This document shows positions 1 through 13,500 of a stretch of DNA of 24,375 nucleotides, one piece after another (the stretch's first letter is position 1; each line of letters begins with the position of its first letter). The notes below the pieces were generated by a model. It searched no databases, was not told where the DNA came from, and worked only from the letters and a program-made list of their open reading frames with translations. The position numbers were made by a program, and so were the translations under genes. Source of the DNA: Ettlia oleoabundans. Taxonomy: Eukaryota > Chlorophyta > Chlorophyceae > Chlamydomonadales. Location: the NCBI GenBank assembly GCA_019693395.1, contig JAAMXP010002968.1, positions 1 through 24,375 of the forward strand, written 5' to 3'.

Positions 1-191
1 GGGCGGGGCTCTCAGGGCAATCAGGGATATGGGGCTCACTGTTCTTACTCAAATCAAATTAGCACGCTTCCAGCTGTCTGGTCCTTACACATGTTTGTTG
101 TTGTCTGCATGATGATGCCGTCACCTGCCTGCCCCCCTCCATGTGCGCCTCACCAACCGGCTGGCCCCTTCTTTCCCTGCTGCCCCTGCAG
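1..191 (+). other. Intron of the GSNOR gene (left edge)
   Basis: No stretch here reads as a class III ADH exon. It ends in a CCCCTGCAG acceptor joining the first visible exon, so it is taken as intron. The reading is by absence of homology and by the acceptor only. Confidence 0.6.
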
Positions 192-1592
<1,401 letters not shown>

Positions 1593-2278
1593 AGCATGGG
1601 GCAAGACACTAAGCACGCTGCTGCTTGATTCAACAGCGGCAGTGGAAATGAAGAGGCGCAGCAGCAGGCGAGCAGGTTCTGGCTGCACAAGAGCCAGGTG
1701 GCACCAGGGCCCCCGGGCGGTATCATGTGGATTTACCATGACCAGCAAAGCACAGCTTGCCTTTGCATGTGCCTTTCCCAATGTGGGATCCATTTTGTAC
1801 AGATATATTGGCAAGATAAGCAATGCATGGATGCATGGATGTATATTTGGACTGCTAGCGAGGGCTTTGATATATTCAGCAGTGCAGGTTATGCAGGATA
1901 GCAGGAATACTGGTCGCAATAAGCATGTGCTCATGTCGCTTATAAGTTGGTTAGAAGGGCAGTGCTCTAATGAACTTGGGTCGTGTGTGTCACGTGAAGT
2001 GCCATAGGGCATTGCTGGCCAAAGCCTGGCCAGCCGCAGCTGCACTAGCTTGTGCCCAATGTCGCCAGCTAGGCTGCCTCGCTGGGTCCCATTGTTCGCT
2101 TTTCGCTGTCCACGGCTGCCCTCATGGCTGCCATGGGGGCAACCATGACAGATTCCCGCCGGCCTCTGTGCAGGTGCTGGTTCCTTAGCCCACCCTGTAG
2201 GGGCGTTTGCTAATCTAAACTCTTAGCATGGTGGTCAGGCTGCGCTACGCCGTGCCACGCACTGCAGCGTGCAGCACA
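1593..2278. other. Convergent intergenic region (GSNOR and REC8 3' ends)
   Basis: This is about 690 nt between two stop codons facing each other. It should hold both 3' UTRs. The long open frames crossing it have no recognisable protein similarity and overlap the end of GSNOR. A short GCATGGAT direct repeat lies near 1825-1842. No RNA gene was recognised. Confidence 0.6.
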
Positions 2279-5200
2279 TCACAGGTAGGGTCCTCGGCTG
2301 AGCAGTATGTCTCCGTAGGGCTCCTCCTGGTGGGTCACCAGGAAGCCGTGGGAGCGGGCCTGCAGTGACGAAAGGGAAGGCAAAGCGTGCTAATGGCGAG
2401 AAGAGGCAGCGGTAGGGGAGGGGATGTTTGCAAGCTGCGCCTGACAGGCAAGCAGTAACAAAAATTGATTATTGCAGCGGAAAGGTCAGGACATGGTGAG
2501 GAACGCCCACACAAAGTGCAAGTGCAGCGCTTGTGGCCGCAAACTCGTGCCTTACAGCTGCACAGCATGGTCGCAGGAGAACAGGGGCAGCCAGTGCAGA
2601 GCTAAGCACGCCTGCTGCCCGTCAACCACCCAGCCAGCCATCCAGCCAGCTAGCAAGGAAGACATCACAGACACGCACGCGACATCAGCCCAGACACCTG
2701 CAGGGTTTGGTAGAACAGCTTGGCTGCATCCATGCGGCTCAGGCGTGTGGCAAGGTCAAACAGAGAGAGCTGGCAGCCTGCGTCACCGCCCTCATCAGAG
2801 CCACCGGCCTCTGCCAGCTGGCTCTCTGCGGCGTCAAAGCGTCCACGCATCACACTGCGGGGGGTGAGGGGCAGGGCTGGACAAGTCAGGCTGAAGGGGA
2901 GAGGCGTAAGAGGGGAAGGGTGCGTTGCAAAGCAGAGAGTAGTCGAGCGCAGCCAACCCAGCAGGGTTGCAAACAACCTGCGAGCGAGCCACCTGTCCAG
3001 CAAGCACCCCATCCCACAATGTCTGGCCCACACTCTTCCAGCCCTACAGCCACTGTCAGTGCATGGTTGGCACCGCTGTTCCATAGCCCACCCGATGAAA
3101 GCCAGCGTCTGCCTGTTCAGGCTGGCGGCCCCGGGTGCCCCCACGCCGCCATCCGCCACTCCGCCCAGCGCCTGAGTGGGGCCTGAGGCCTCCAGAAGCT
3201 CAAACTGAGACAGAGTGCCATAGGTGGCAGTGCCGCCGCTGGAGCCTGCCTCGCCCTGCAGCCAGCCAAGGCAGCCAAGGCGAGTAAAGGGGCAGGCATG
3301 TCGCCAGGCATGCAAACAATGCATGGCTACCACTCAATTGGCGTGCTTAAAGAACCAAAACTTGACCCATGGCCTAACAAACAGGCACTGACATAATATC
3401 GCATATACCTGCCACACTGCCTGCTCTCGCCATACCGACCCCTCACCGTGCGCTGGCGCTTGGTGCCTGCACCCAGGTCCTGCTGCTCCCCCTCCCCCTC
3501 CTCAAGGAAAGGCTCGTCCTCCCCCACAGCCGGCAGCATTGCACCCAGGTCCTCGCCGCCCATCCCACTGCCAGCACCGCCATCCAGCAAGTCAGACAGG
3601 CGACCACCACCACGGCGCTCTGAGGACCTTCAATGCAGGAGCATAGCGGCCACAGGCAAGACGATCGGCAGATTTGGAGCCTCAACGTGCCAAGGCTGCC
3701 ACCCCGATAGCTGTTAGGCAGTGAAGCAGCCAGCGCTCACAGATAGACGCACGATGCAGCTACTTGAAGCCAGGCTATCAAGGGCTTGCAGCCAAAATCT
3801 ACACAACCGATGATACCACTCACTTCTCAGAAAGTACGCCAGACTCGGAGTCGCGCCGCAGTGCTCCCGAGCCGCGCTTGGTGCCGCGGCCGCCATGCCC
3901 CGTGGCTGCGGCTGACAGGGGGCCAGCGGGGTCGGCTGATGCGGGGGTCAGCCCCAGCTGTTGCAGGTAGAAAGGGTCGCTGCCCTGGGTGCTGTTCAGC
4001 GCTGCACGCAGCCTGCAAACAGTGGGTACAACAGGGGTTCGGCCATCAAATAATCACAGAAGGTGGTCACTGCACCAGCTTCTAAAACCTACTTCATTTC
4101 ATGTGAACACTGCTATCACCCAAAATGCCCGCAAGCATCTCACCATGCACACATCAATAAAGAATGGGCGCCCAGCCAGCTCGGTAAAACCAGCTCACCG
4201 TTCTGTTTCCACATCCACCTCTTCGTATGAGCCCTCGCTCAGGTCCTGCTGCCGCCCCTGGGCCCGCATGCGGCGCAGGAAGGCATTGCCGCCCTCTCCT
4301 TCATCCCCCTCCTCCTCCGCAAGTTGACCCATCCCAAGCCCCTGCTCGTACTCCACCCCCTCCATGCCGCCATAGCCGCCGTAGCCACCCTCTACGCCTC
4401 CAAATGCGCCAAAGCCGCCGTCATCAAGCGGCAGAGGCGGCAGGTCTATGCCAGCTGGCCCCCCAGCTGCCGCCAGCTCATCCAGGAATCGCTCCTGCTC
4501 CTCCAGAGGGTCCTCCTCGGCACCCTGCCGCCCCGCGCCCCCCTTGATCCCCTTGCCCTTCTCTGCACATGGAGTAAATGAGAGTAACAAATGAAAAAAC
4601 AACAACAATACATGCAGGACCACGGATGGCGACAAATGGGAAAGGTGTTTGTTGCGAGGCATGTCGGTCGCCAGCAAAAAGCAGACAAGATAAATGCGTT
4701 CGTGGCGCAAGTGCGGATATGTTGGTCGCAGTTTTGTGTGCCCTCAACGTGTCAAGCCAGTGCCCAATCCCACCCACTCACTGGGGCGGGCGCCAACCTT
4801 GGGAAGCGCTGCGTTGCGGCTGAACAGCTCAAGCAGCTCTGCGGGCCAGCTGCCACCTGGCATGCTGGCAGAGGTGGCGGGTGCCACCACCAGGGCTGAC
4901 TTGGAAGCTGCGAGTGACAGGTGGAAGTGCGCAGAGCGCTGTGGTCGCTGCACCAGCAGGTCAGAGCGGTCGTTCATCCAGTCACGGTAGTCCTGCAGGT
5001 TCGGGTGGAAGTGGGGCGGTGGGGTGTGTGTTTGTAAAAGTGGCAAGGAAGGACAGGGGAGGATTCTCTAAAGACTACAAGTAAGGATGGCGTAGAAGCT
5101 GGCATCTTGGTTGAATGGACCATGCAGAGGTTTGTGAGGTGAAGCAAGTCAGCATGATGGCAGAAAGGAAGGGCGAGCGGACACCTGCAGCAAAGTGCAG

Positions 5201-7703
5201 CATGCTCTGGACCTTGATGGCAGTGCAGCGTGCACCGCCTTCACCAGATCATACATGCAACCCGCCCTCTGTATCTGCACCTCTCTAGTTCCACCACCCT
5301 GCTCAACCTCTCTTAGACTCACCCTGCCGCGGATTTGCAGGATGTCAATGTCGTCCACAAGCGGGCGGACACGCCTCCTGCCATTGACGCCCTTGGCCCG
5401 ATTGCGGGCACGAGGTGCAGCTGCCACCGCGGCGCCGCAACTGGCATCGCTGGACCCCTTGCTCCGCTCCTCTGACGTCTCTGTGCCCTTGCTTGACAGC
5501 GGCTGCTCCGGCACTGGGAACAGCTCTCCATCCAGGCCTGCTGGCAACAGCACGGGGGCATGAAACAGTGGTTTGGCGGAACCAGCCCATGCCAAGCGGG
5601 CATGCAGGCAGGCGTGTCAAAAGGTTGTGGGTTGGGAGGGCAGGAATTTTCAACACGTTACAAAACAACCTTTACCAACACCCGCTGCCATGATTCTCCC
5701 GATCACCCCATGCCCACAAGCGAGTAACTTTCAAGCCAGGCAACCCCACATCAGTCTCCCTCCAACCTGGGGGTAACGGCAGTAGGTCAGCTGGAGGCGG
5801 CAGATCGCCCGCTGCTCCAGCACCAGCCCCACCCGTGGGTGCTCCCATGTTGAAAAACTCTTCCATGCCGGCGGGAAGAAAGTCCATGTCTGGCACGGCA
5901 AATGTCTCTGGGCCGTCCCTACAGGAAAGGGCCAAGCAAGCACGGGGGGGAGGGGCAGTTGCATGTGGATAAGATAGCGGACGGGCAGGACAACGCTCGC
6001 AGGCATTTGAAACAGGAAAATGCAGCAGGCAGCAGGCTGGCTTCCCAGCAGTGCTTGAAGCCAGCCCTGGCGATCCTAATGCGAGCCACCCATTCGCGCA
6101 GCATAGCCCGCCAGCCTTGTGGCCAGTCATCCGGCCAGGAGGTGTGTGCTGAAGACTCACATGAGCTCCAGATCGTGTCGAGGCAGCCCCGCCAGGTTGA
6201 TATCCACCTCCTCCTCCTCACCCCCACCCTGCCCTGCGCCCAGCAGCAGGCGCCCACCACTGCCGCCTGCTCCACTGCCACTCTTGTCCTCTCCGCTGGC
6301 GGCAGCGGCGGCTGCACCGCGTCGGCCCTTGCCACGGCGCCCCTTGCTACTTCCGCCGGCGCCTGGTGCAGTACCCTCGCTGGGGCCGTCCGGCAGGGTC
6401 GGCATCACAAACAGCCCATCCGTCACCTGGGGAGGCAAATGTGAAGCGCGCATGCATATTTCTGAGATGATGCAACAGTGTACACCGCTCAAAAGAGAAT
6501 TACGTGCATGCTGCACAGAGCATTACCCTCCCAAGTCTGCCATCTAGCCCTGCACTCGTGTGCCCACATGCCAGTTCCTAAGCACCTGCTGGCCGTGGCG
6601 GCCGCTGCCTTCACTTAGCGCCTGGGTCGGGAAGGCTGGGAAGAGGTCTCCCAGGTTTAATAAATGCATGTCGGCATTAAGGGGCAGGGTGATAGCCTCC
6701 TCCCGCGCCGCCATCTTACCCTCCCCCAGGGTCATGCGCGCTGCCGCCGCCTGCTGCGTCTCTCCATCGAGCGCACGTAGGCGGCGCTGCAGATGACGCG
6801 GGTTGTAGGGCAGGCAGGCATGAGAATGTGTGGGGTAGCCATTTGGGACAAACTGCCGAGAGGGCGGGGCCCAAGTGAGAGCGGGGTGGGATGACAGGCT
6901 GTGAGGGTATGTTGGGTTGGTTGGATTGCGAACTGAGGGGCAGGCAGACCAAGCTCCTGTTGCTGTACCACGATCAATTTCCAGTTCAAAAATCCTAACT
7001 CTCTGCCGTCAAGAGGCACCCATGCGTCCTGACCCCCAGTGCCCGGATTCCACAGCCGCCAGCTCGCGCCCCAGCCGGTCGGAGCTCACCAGCGTCTCCT
7101 GCGCATCCTCCAGCAGGTACACCTGCTGACGCGCATGCACAATGACGATGCCGCCCACCAGGATGGCTTGCAGGCGCAGCGCCTGAGGAACCTCGGGATC
7201 CATCACCTTCTTACTGCACAGGGCGGCGGGGGAGGCGGGGGTGCGACATGCTGGGCAGCACCCAGCAGGTGGACGCAGTAGAGAGCGAAAGGCAGGGCAG
7301 TTGGGGTTCTGAGTTTTGGGGGTTGTTTGTGGAGGTAGGCACTCGTTGTAATGTATCTCGATGCCAGAACTTACGCAAGAAGAATTCACAAGCCACAAAC
7401 ATAACCCGCCGGCGAGGTCCAGGCAACAATGAGGCAGGACTGCTGCCATAAGCTGCCACAACTCTCACCATGCCTCCGTCACATTTACTTGAAGAATGCG
7501 TCCCTTGTTGAGCTTCTTTCCATGAGCAGCAATCCTGCACAGAAGTTAAAAGTGCATTATGAAGTGTGCAGAGACGCCAGGCCAGCCCCGAAATTTAAAC
7601 GCTGGCGGCCGCTTGGCGTGCCGCCTTCTGCTGCTTCCTGCCGGCCTCACCATACTGCACCCAGCGCCGTCTTCTTGCCCAGTAAATCGTGCGACCAAAA
7701 CAT
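2279..7703 (-). CDS. REC8: REC8/SYN1-type alpha-kleisin, meiotic cohesin subunit
   Basis: The kleisin closes the SMC1-SMC3 cohesin ring; REC8 forms hold sister chromatids in meiosis until separase cuts them. Fourteen exons, 5' to 3': 7651-7703, 7469-7534, 7090-7213, 6586-6786, 6161-6426, 5767-5918, 5323-5537, 4782-4992, 4199-4562, 3824-4012, 3447-3627, 3074-3255, 2698-2854, 2279-2359. They total 813 residues. The N-terminal SMC3-binding domain starts MFWSHDLLGKKTALGAVW and includes DPEVPQALRLQAILVGGIVIV. The C-terminal winged helix has LSRMDAAKLFYQTLQ and ends EEPYGDILLSRGPYL, both very like plant REC8 (AAKLFFQ, EPYGDILIARGP). The middle is acidic and Gly-rich. The start has the family-typical MF(Y/W)S. 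Exon 12 could instead end at 3113 using a GC donor (800 residues), and the exon 11 acceptor (TTGAAG) is weak. REC8 is preferred over RAD21 from both termini. Confidence 0.9.
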
Positions 7704-8289
7704 GGCGCAAGGACTGTCAGTGTGAGAATTTTAGCCGCCTGCCGCCGGCTGCAGTCAGGATATTCGCGGTTGCAAGCACTGGCAGCAGTCTTGGAGTGGA
7801 GCCACCGTCAACAGCCTTGCAGAGTTGTGTGCGGAGGTTGCAATGCTAAAAGGTCTCTACAGTCGCTCCTGAAAACCGCGGGCAGTCAGGGGGACCGCAC
7901 TGCGTTGCACCACAAATCTAAGGAATACTATCGGTAGCAGAACGCTGTAGAGAACGAGCTGGGGTGCTTGAAGGCCTGCTTTCTTCCTCCACTGTGGAGG
8001 TGGGCAGTGTGGTCCGCCCTGAAGCTCCTAAGCTACTGCTAAGTGGGCGGCAAGTACTGACAACTGGTTTCGTTGCCTTAGAGCAGATACAGCAGCGAAC
8101 TTGCCAGGTGAACAGTACCAGGATGCCAACTGAGCTGCCAGGGGCTGGTGCCAGCAGGTCAAACCTTGCCAGACTCAAGATTGCATGTCCTGCGACTCAC
8201 CGTGCGCTGGTATCTACTTATGCATTGATGCCAAGTCCTTGACTCACTACAGGCAAAGGACTGCTGGGTTACAGCCGCATTTGTTGGCA
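7704..8289. other. Intergenic: REC8 upstream region and protease 3' UTR
   Basis: REC8 and the protease are both on the minus strand, so this holds the REC8 promoter and 5' UTR and the protease 3' UTR. Short open frames here resemble no family I know. I see no clear TATA box or RNA gene. Confidence 0.5.
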
Positions 8290-9905
8290 TCATAATGCTG
8301 CCCCCGCTACTTCGATCGCGTCATAAATAAAGTCAAGGTGCTGCGACACATTCACATAGTAGGCCCAAGGCACGTAGCAGTTGGGATCTCCCCAGCTGGT
8401 CAGCCCCACCAGCACATCGCCCTCCTCCGCAGACGACAGCACTACTGGGCCACCTGCACAAACAGGGGAGCAACAGGGGGACAAGCTTGCATGCTACAGC
8501 AGGGGTGAAGAAATGCCAGCAATCGTGTGGCACGTTACAGACAATGATGAATGACCTGGTTGGCTACTGGCCCGGGTGGTCTTTGCTGCTTCACAAGCAC
8601 CAACTGCTGAGTGATTGTAGAAGAATACCAAGCGGAGCCACGCTTCTGGAGCCATGCTAGCATGCTAGCACTATATGTTGCTTTGCAACTGCAAGCCACC
8701 CACCTGAGTCCCCCTCACAAGTGAATCCGCTGGTGCCGCCGGCGCAAAAATCATCTGCAAACACCCGGGTGCAGTTGCCCAGCACCTGAAGGTCGGTATA
8801 CCTGCAGGGCACAGTGGGCAATCAGGCACAGCACGAGCAGCAATGAGCAAGGTTTTTTTTTGGCCAACCACAACTGCGAAAGTTGCACATGGCCTGCAGA
8901 GACAGAAAAGCAACAGGCATTGGAAGAAGTTGGCAACAAGGTGCATCCCCAGCGCAAAGTGCCAAAATCCGCACCCACCGCAGTATGCTGCTGGCGGTGC
9001 GGTTTTCCGTGCGCCCAAAGCCGGCAGCCCACACGGTATCATTCACAACTGGCATGGCGGCACCATTGGCGGGAAGCGCCACTGTCGTGGCATTTGAGGG
9101 GGTGGCAAGTTGCAGAACTGCAATATCGCTGCCATTTTCCAGCGAGCGGTTTAGGAAGTCCCAGTCTGCAAGTCGCAGCAGGATTAAAATGCTATACAAG
9201 TTATTTGAGCAACATATATAGTCTGGTTGGGGCCTTCCAACGCAGCGGCTGCACAAGCAACCCAACAAGTGCTCAGATGGTGGGCCGAAGGCAGCAGGAG
9301 CAGGGGAGGTTGACAGCAGGCGGGCATTCAGTTGTTTTCAAGCCAGCCAGTCAGTCAGCGTAGCTCATCATACCAGGGTGCACAAAGACCGCCTCCACGT
9401 CATGCCACTCGCCGCGTATCCACACTTGGAGCGCTGCTGGATCTGCCTCAGCGGCGGCGGGGTCAGGTGCCACGCAGTGAGCACAGGTGAGCACAATATT
9501 TGGGGCTACTAGGGAGCCTGTGGTGTTGCCGAAGGGTGCCGACACAAAGGCGGCGTAGGGGAAGTACTGCAGCTGAGGGTCAGGATCGCCATTGTAGATC
9601 CGTAGCTCAAGCCGCACTGACTGCCCAGGGGAAAGGCTGGTGGCAGCATTAGAGCTGCTTGACGTGTCCTGGCCTATGAGTTGTCCTGTAAAGAGTGGTT
9701 GATCAGCCTGGTGGGTTGCTATTATGTTGGGACAGTATCCATGGCAATCAGGGGCCGGCCAGTGGAGGCGTCGGCGGGTCCGCACCTGCTGCCAGCTGAT
9801 GCAACACTGCCAAGCACAGCACGACTCTCGCCCACAAGCTAGTAATCCACAGACATGAGCGTCAACAGAGCGCAAGCAGGCAGGGTTCCGCTGCAAAGTG
9901 CGCAT
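8290..9905 (-). CDS. Secreted S1-family (chymotrypsin-fold) serine protease
   Basis: Four exons, 9374-9905, 8979-9165, 8704-8801 and 8290-8453, give 326 residues if the ATG at 9905 is used; it sits in a strong GCCGCCATG context. The triad is visible: His in LTCAHCV, Asp in NGSDIAVLQL and Ser in CEGDSGGP, with that last motif split by the final intron. SWG and the YVNVS strand follow. The chain has about eight N-glycosylation sequons (for example GNTT, LNRS, ENGS, ENRT, NVS), which fits the secretory pathway. The N-terminus is uncertain. From 9905 it does not look like a signal peptide. A hydrophobic stretch in another frame (ARVVLCLAVLHQLAA, about 9787-9830), joined by a GT-AG intron (9686-9785), would make a good one but has no in-frame ATG. 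Pocket residues are unusual, so the substrate is unknown. Confidence 0.85.
8655..8670. repeat. 16-bp perfect palindrome TGCTAGCATGCTAGCA
   Basis: A perfect 16-bp self-complementary sequence lies in the last intron of the protease gene. It could be chance or a protein-binding site; nothing else supports a role. Confidence 0.7.
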
Positions 9906-10534
9906 GGCGGCTCCTGGGCAGTGGGTAATGCGGCCCGGGAACGCGCCTGCGCGCGCAGGTTAGTCGCAGGAGCAAGGTACCGAGGCGGCTTGTTCGCGGA
10001 GAGAGGTTGCTCAGGTCGAGGTACTGCGGCAGAGCGTGAAGTACGCAGTGCCAGCATCCCCCTCGCCCCGGTTAGAACTTGCTGCTCACTACAGCATGCA
10101 ACTGGCAAGCTCACTGGACGAATCACAACATAGCAGTGGCCTGGTGCACAAGGCAGGCTTACACGAGCACTGATGGGTGACTGAATGGGAAACAAACAAA
10201 AGAGGCAGGCACAGTAACAAATGAAATTTCACGTGTGCATTGAGGAGGGAGCTGTAAGGGAATCAGTGCAGGTGAGGTGCATTTTTGATGGTGCTTTGTA
10301 TGTGCAATGTTTGACATGACAGCATGGCATGGGGGGGAAGGGTCTCACAACCGCGTGAATCGCATGGGTGGGTGGGCAACTGTGTATGCATGACGAGCAG
10401 CGCCTGCCACATGCCAGTTAGTAGTGAATACAACTGGTAGGCTGGGCAAAGCTGGGTATTGTTTGAATCTCCCTCAAACTGTTCTCTTCAATCATGTTCA
10501 ATTCTTCACAGGCATGCAGGTGGGACTCGCCAAC
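9906..10534. other. Intergenic: protease upstream region and malate dehydrogenase 3' UTR
   Basis: The genes on both sides are on the minus strand. The right part should be the malate dehydrogenase 3' UTR and the left part the protease promoter or 5' leader, possibly with an unidentified upstream protease exon. An open frame at about 9839-10195 (-) has no recognisable similarity. Confidence 0.5.
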
Positions 10535-13500
10535 TCACGCCTTGTTGGCGAAATCAACACCAGCCTGGATGTTCTTGCTCAGCAGCCCCTTCATCTTCTC
10601 CAGCCCTTCCTTCTCAAAATCGGACAGCTGGCCCAGAGGCAGGAACTCCTCCACGCCATTGGGACCAAGCCGCACCTGCACCAGGATTAAGGGTGGAGTA
10701 CAGTGGGGTGTGGTGGGTAGGTTGGGCTGCAGGCCAAGTGTGTGGACCCTAAGTGAAAAAGAAGTGTCCTCGCAAAACCGCATCGCAGTGTTGCAGGAAA
10801 AAAGCGGCCAGGATGCACAGCGCTTTGATTATAGGCTGCGCTGCACAATGCACGCCTCCTCAGTGACTCACCTTGCTGGCAAAGTACTGGAAGCCTGGCA
10901 CCATCTCGCTCTCGGTGAAGGTGCACTCCACAATGCCCTGCAGCAGAAGCCAGCACAGAGGGATATCGGGCTCCAGCTAGCATGCTCCATGCCAAAAAGG
11001 AGCCACTATGTGCTATCCTCTTCAACCCTTTCACCCACCTCTTCCCATGGTTTGGTGCAGCAGTTACCAGCGCCAGTGGAGCGGAGAATCAACCACACGA
11101 AAACAAGCTAACCCAGGAACCCTCCACCTCAGCTGCCTTGCCGCAACGACCGCCACCCAAACACTGCACCACACCTGCTCTCCGTTCATGCCCAGCAGCA
11201 CGCTCTCCGCCATGCGTGCCGCGGCATAGGCCATGGACAGCGTGGCTGATCCTGCGCCCGCCTTGGCCTCTACCACCTCTGTGCCCGCGTTCTGAATGCG
11301 CTCAGTCAGCTTGGCCACCTCCTCGGGCGTAAACTCTACCTTGGGGGTGGTCTGAGACACGGTTATAAGGGAGGAAGCAGGAGCAAGGCGTTGGGAAAGT
11401 GCGAGTACGCACACAACAAGGAGGAAAGCCAGCAGTCAACATGTTGAGGCTAGAGAGAGCCAAGCGGGAGGGTGGGCAAGCCAGCAATATACGATGAGGC
11501 GGAGACTAAGGGGAGCGGATGCACAGGTAGAAAAAAGAGATCCTAGGTGCTTTGCCCATGAGTCAGGCCACCGCACATTCCGCTCGTTCCACCACAGCGA
11601 AGCATCAAGAGCGGCTACAGCAGCCAGATACCGCAACATAATCCACCATCCTGACAGTCCTTGTGTGGCCCACCTGGCTCAGCAGCGGCAGGATGGTCTC
11701 GCCCGCGTGTCCTCCAATGACGGGCACATCCACATCCTTTGTGTCCAGCCCCTTGGCCTCAGCGACAAAAGTGTTGGCGCGCACCACATCCAGGGTGGTC
11801 ACGCCCATGACCTGAAAGGGAGCGACGGGCGACTTGGATAACAATAAGGGCAGGAGGGCAGACAAATTACAAAACAGCAGAACAGGAAATATTGAGAAGA
11901 ACAGACCGAAGCATGAGGGCAGATCTAAGAGGAGAGGATCAAGTTGAAGCCACTGGGGAAGGGTGACTGGATGCCGCGAAACAAAGAATTGACAGGCGAT
12001 GCGAAAGTCAAACTGCAAGGGACAGTGCTGCTACATGTGGTGCCTAAACGGTAACCATTGGCGAGGAGGCAGCAGGCAATCAGTTCGCCAAGGTAGAGCG
12101 ACACCAATGAGCCAGGGCATGAACATGACACGTGACAATGATTGCACGATGATTCGCCAAACTGCTGATCATGTAAAGCCGCACCTTACGGGAGTTGTAC
12201 ACGCCCGCTTTCTTCAGCACCTCGGCACAGATAGGCACAGTGGAGTTGACGGGGTTGCTGCGTTGCAGGCACAGGGGTGACACAAGAGGTGAACGGTGAG
12301 GATCGTGTTACAGGGACATGAGGGGCACTCGAATGGCCTATGCACAAACATGGCAAGTTGAGCTTTTGCTTTAGCCAATCAATAAAGATCGCTTTATTGA
12401 GATCAAGAAGCTCAAATCTTGTAGCATTCTGAGTATGCTACTCGACTTACTAGTGGTTGTGTTATTTCTCCACACACTAGAGTGCTGCGTGCTAGTCAGC
12501 TTGCAACTCAAATGCAAGATCTGGCAGTTGATCTGCCAGCATCAACAATTGGCCTTTGAGCCCCACACTGACTGGCACTACGCCACCGTGGCACTCGCCA
12601 GCCCCCAGCATCATGGCACACCTGATGATGTTGATGATTGCCTCGGGGCAGTTGGCAGCTACAGCCTCGCAAAGAGTCTTCACAATGCCTGCATTAATGT
12701 TGAACAGGTCGTCGCGCGTCATGCCCGGCTTGCGCGGCACGCCTGCCGGGATCACTACGAGATCGGCGCCCGACAGAGCAGCACCCAGCTCCTCCGCGCC
12801 AGTGTAGCCCTTGACCTGCAACATATTCACACATCCTCTGATAATGGCCCAACAGTATGGCTAGTGCATGTGCGTGACAGGTGGATCTGCGGGTGTTATG
12901 CAAGGTGAAAGATTCCTGATTTTTGCCAAGCAGGCGCAGGGACCAGGTGGGCAGCAACTGCTGGAATAAGAGAGTGAAAAATTCGCATCCCATGCGCGCC
13001 CTATTGGCCCTACCAATGCCTGCTTGGGCTGTTGTGATGCAGTGCATTTATGCATCCGTTCAGGATCAATCACCTTGGTGTTGGTGTTGCAGTGGGAGAG
13101 GTCTGCCGCCACGCCCGCAACATTTGCAATATCATACAGCGCCAGCTCAGACACCATCCGGTTCATCTTCAGCAGCAGGCTCAGCGGCTGGCCAATGCCG
13201 CCAGCAGCACCCAGCACGGCCACCTTCCTGCAGCATGCAATGGGCGGAATAGACGCGAGTCAACCGCGCCATGTCGCTACAAGGCGGCTGGGTGGCTGCA
13301 GGTGGCAGGGCAGCGCCAACATCGCACCCAACCACAAAACCTTAAGTTGATCAGGATGTATGACTTGCCAGCGACCGTTTGTCGCGCACCTGGCCTCAAC
13401 CACGACCTGGCGGCGTGATGATGCCCTTGCTGACTGCTGCTGGGAGGCCTTGATCATGCTGTTCATCCGCATCTGCTTGCCTACTGCCTTCATCCCGCTA

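Noticed and set aside
2335..4710. Several long antisense (+) frames across REC8
   Set aside because: They are shadows of GC-rich REC8 exons and introns. None shows a family signature, and REC8 explains the region.
4782..4798. REC8 exon 8 ending at 4798 (AAG|GTTGGC)
   Set aside because: Its phase does not match the next exon. The GTGAGT donor after 4782 does and is stronger.
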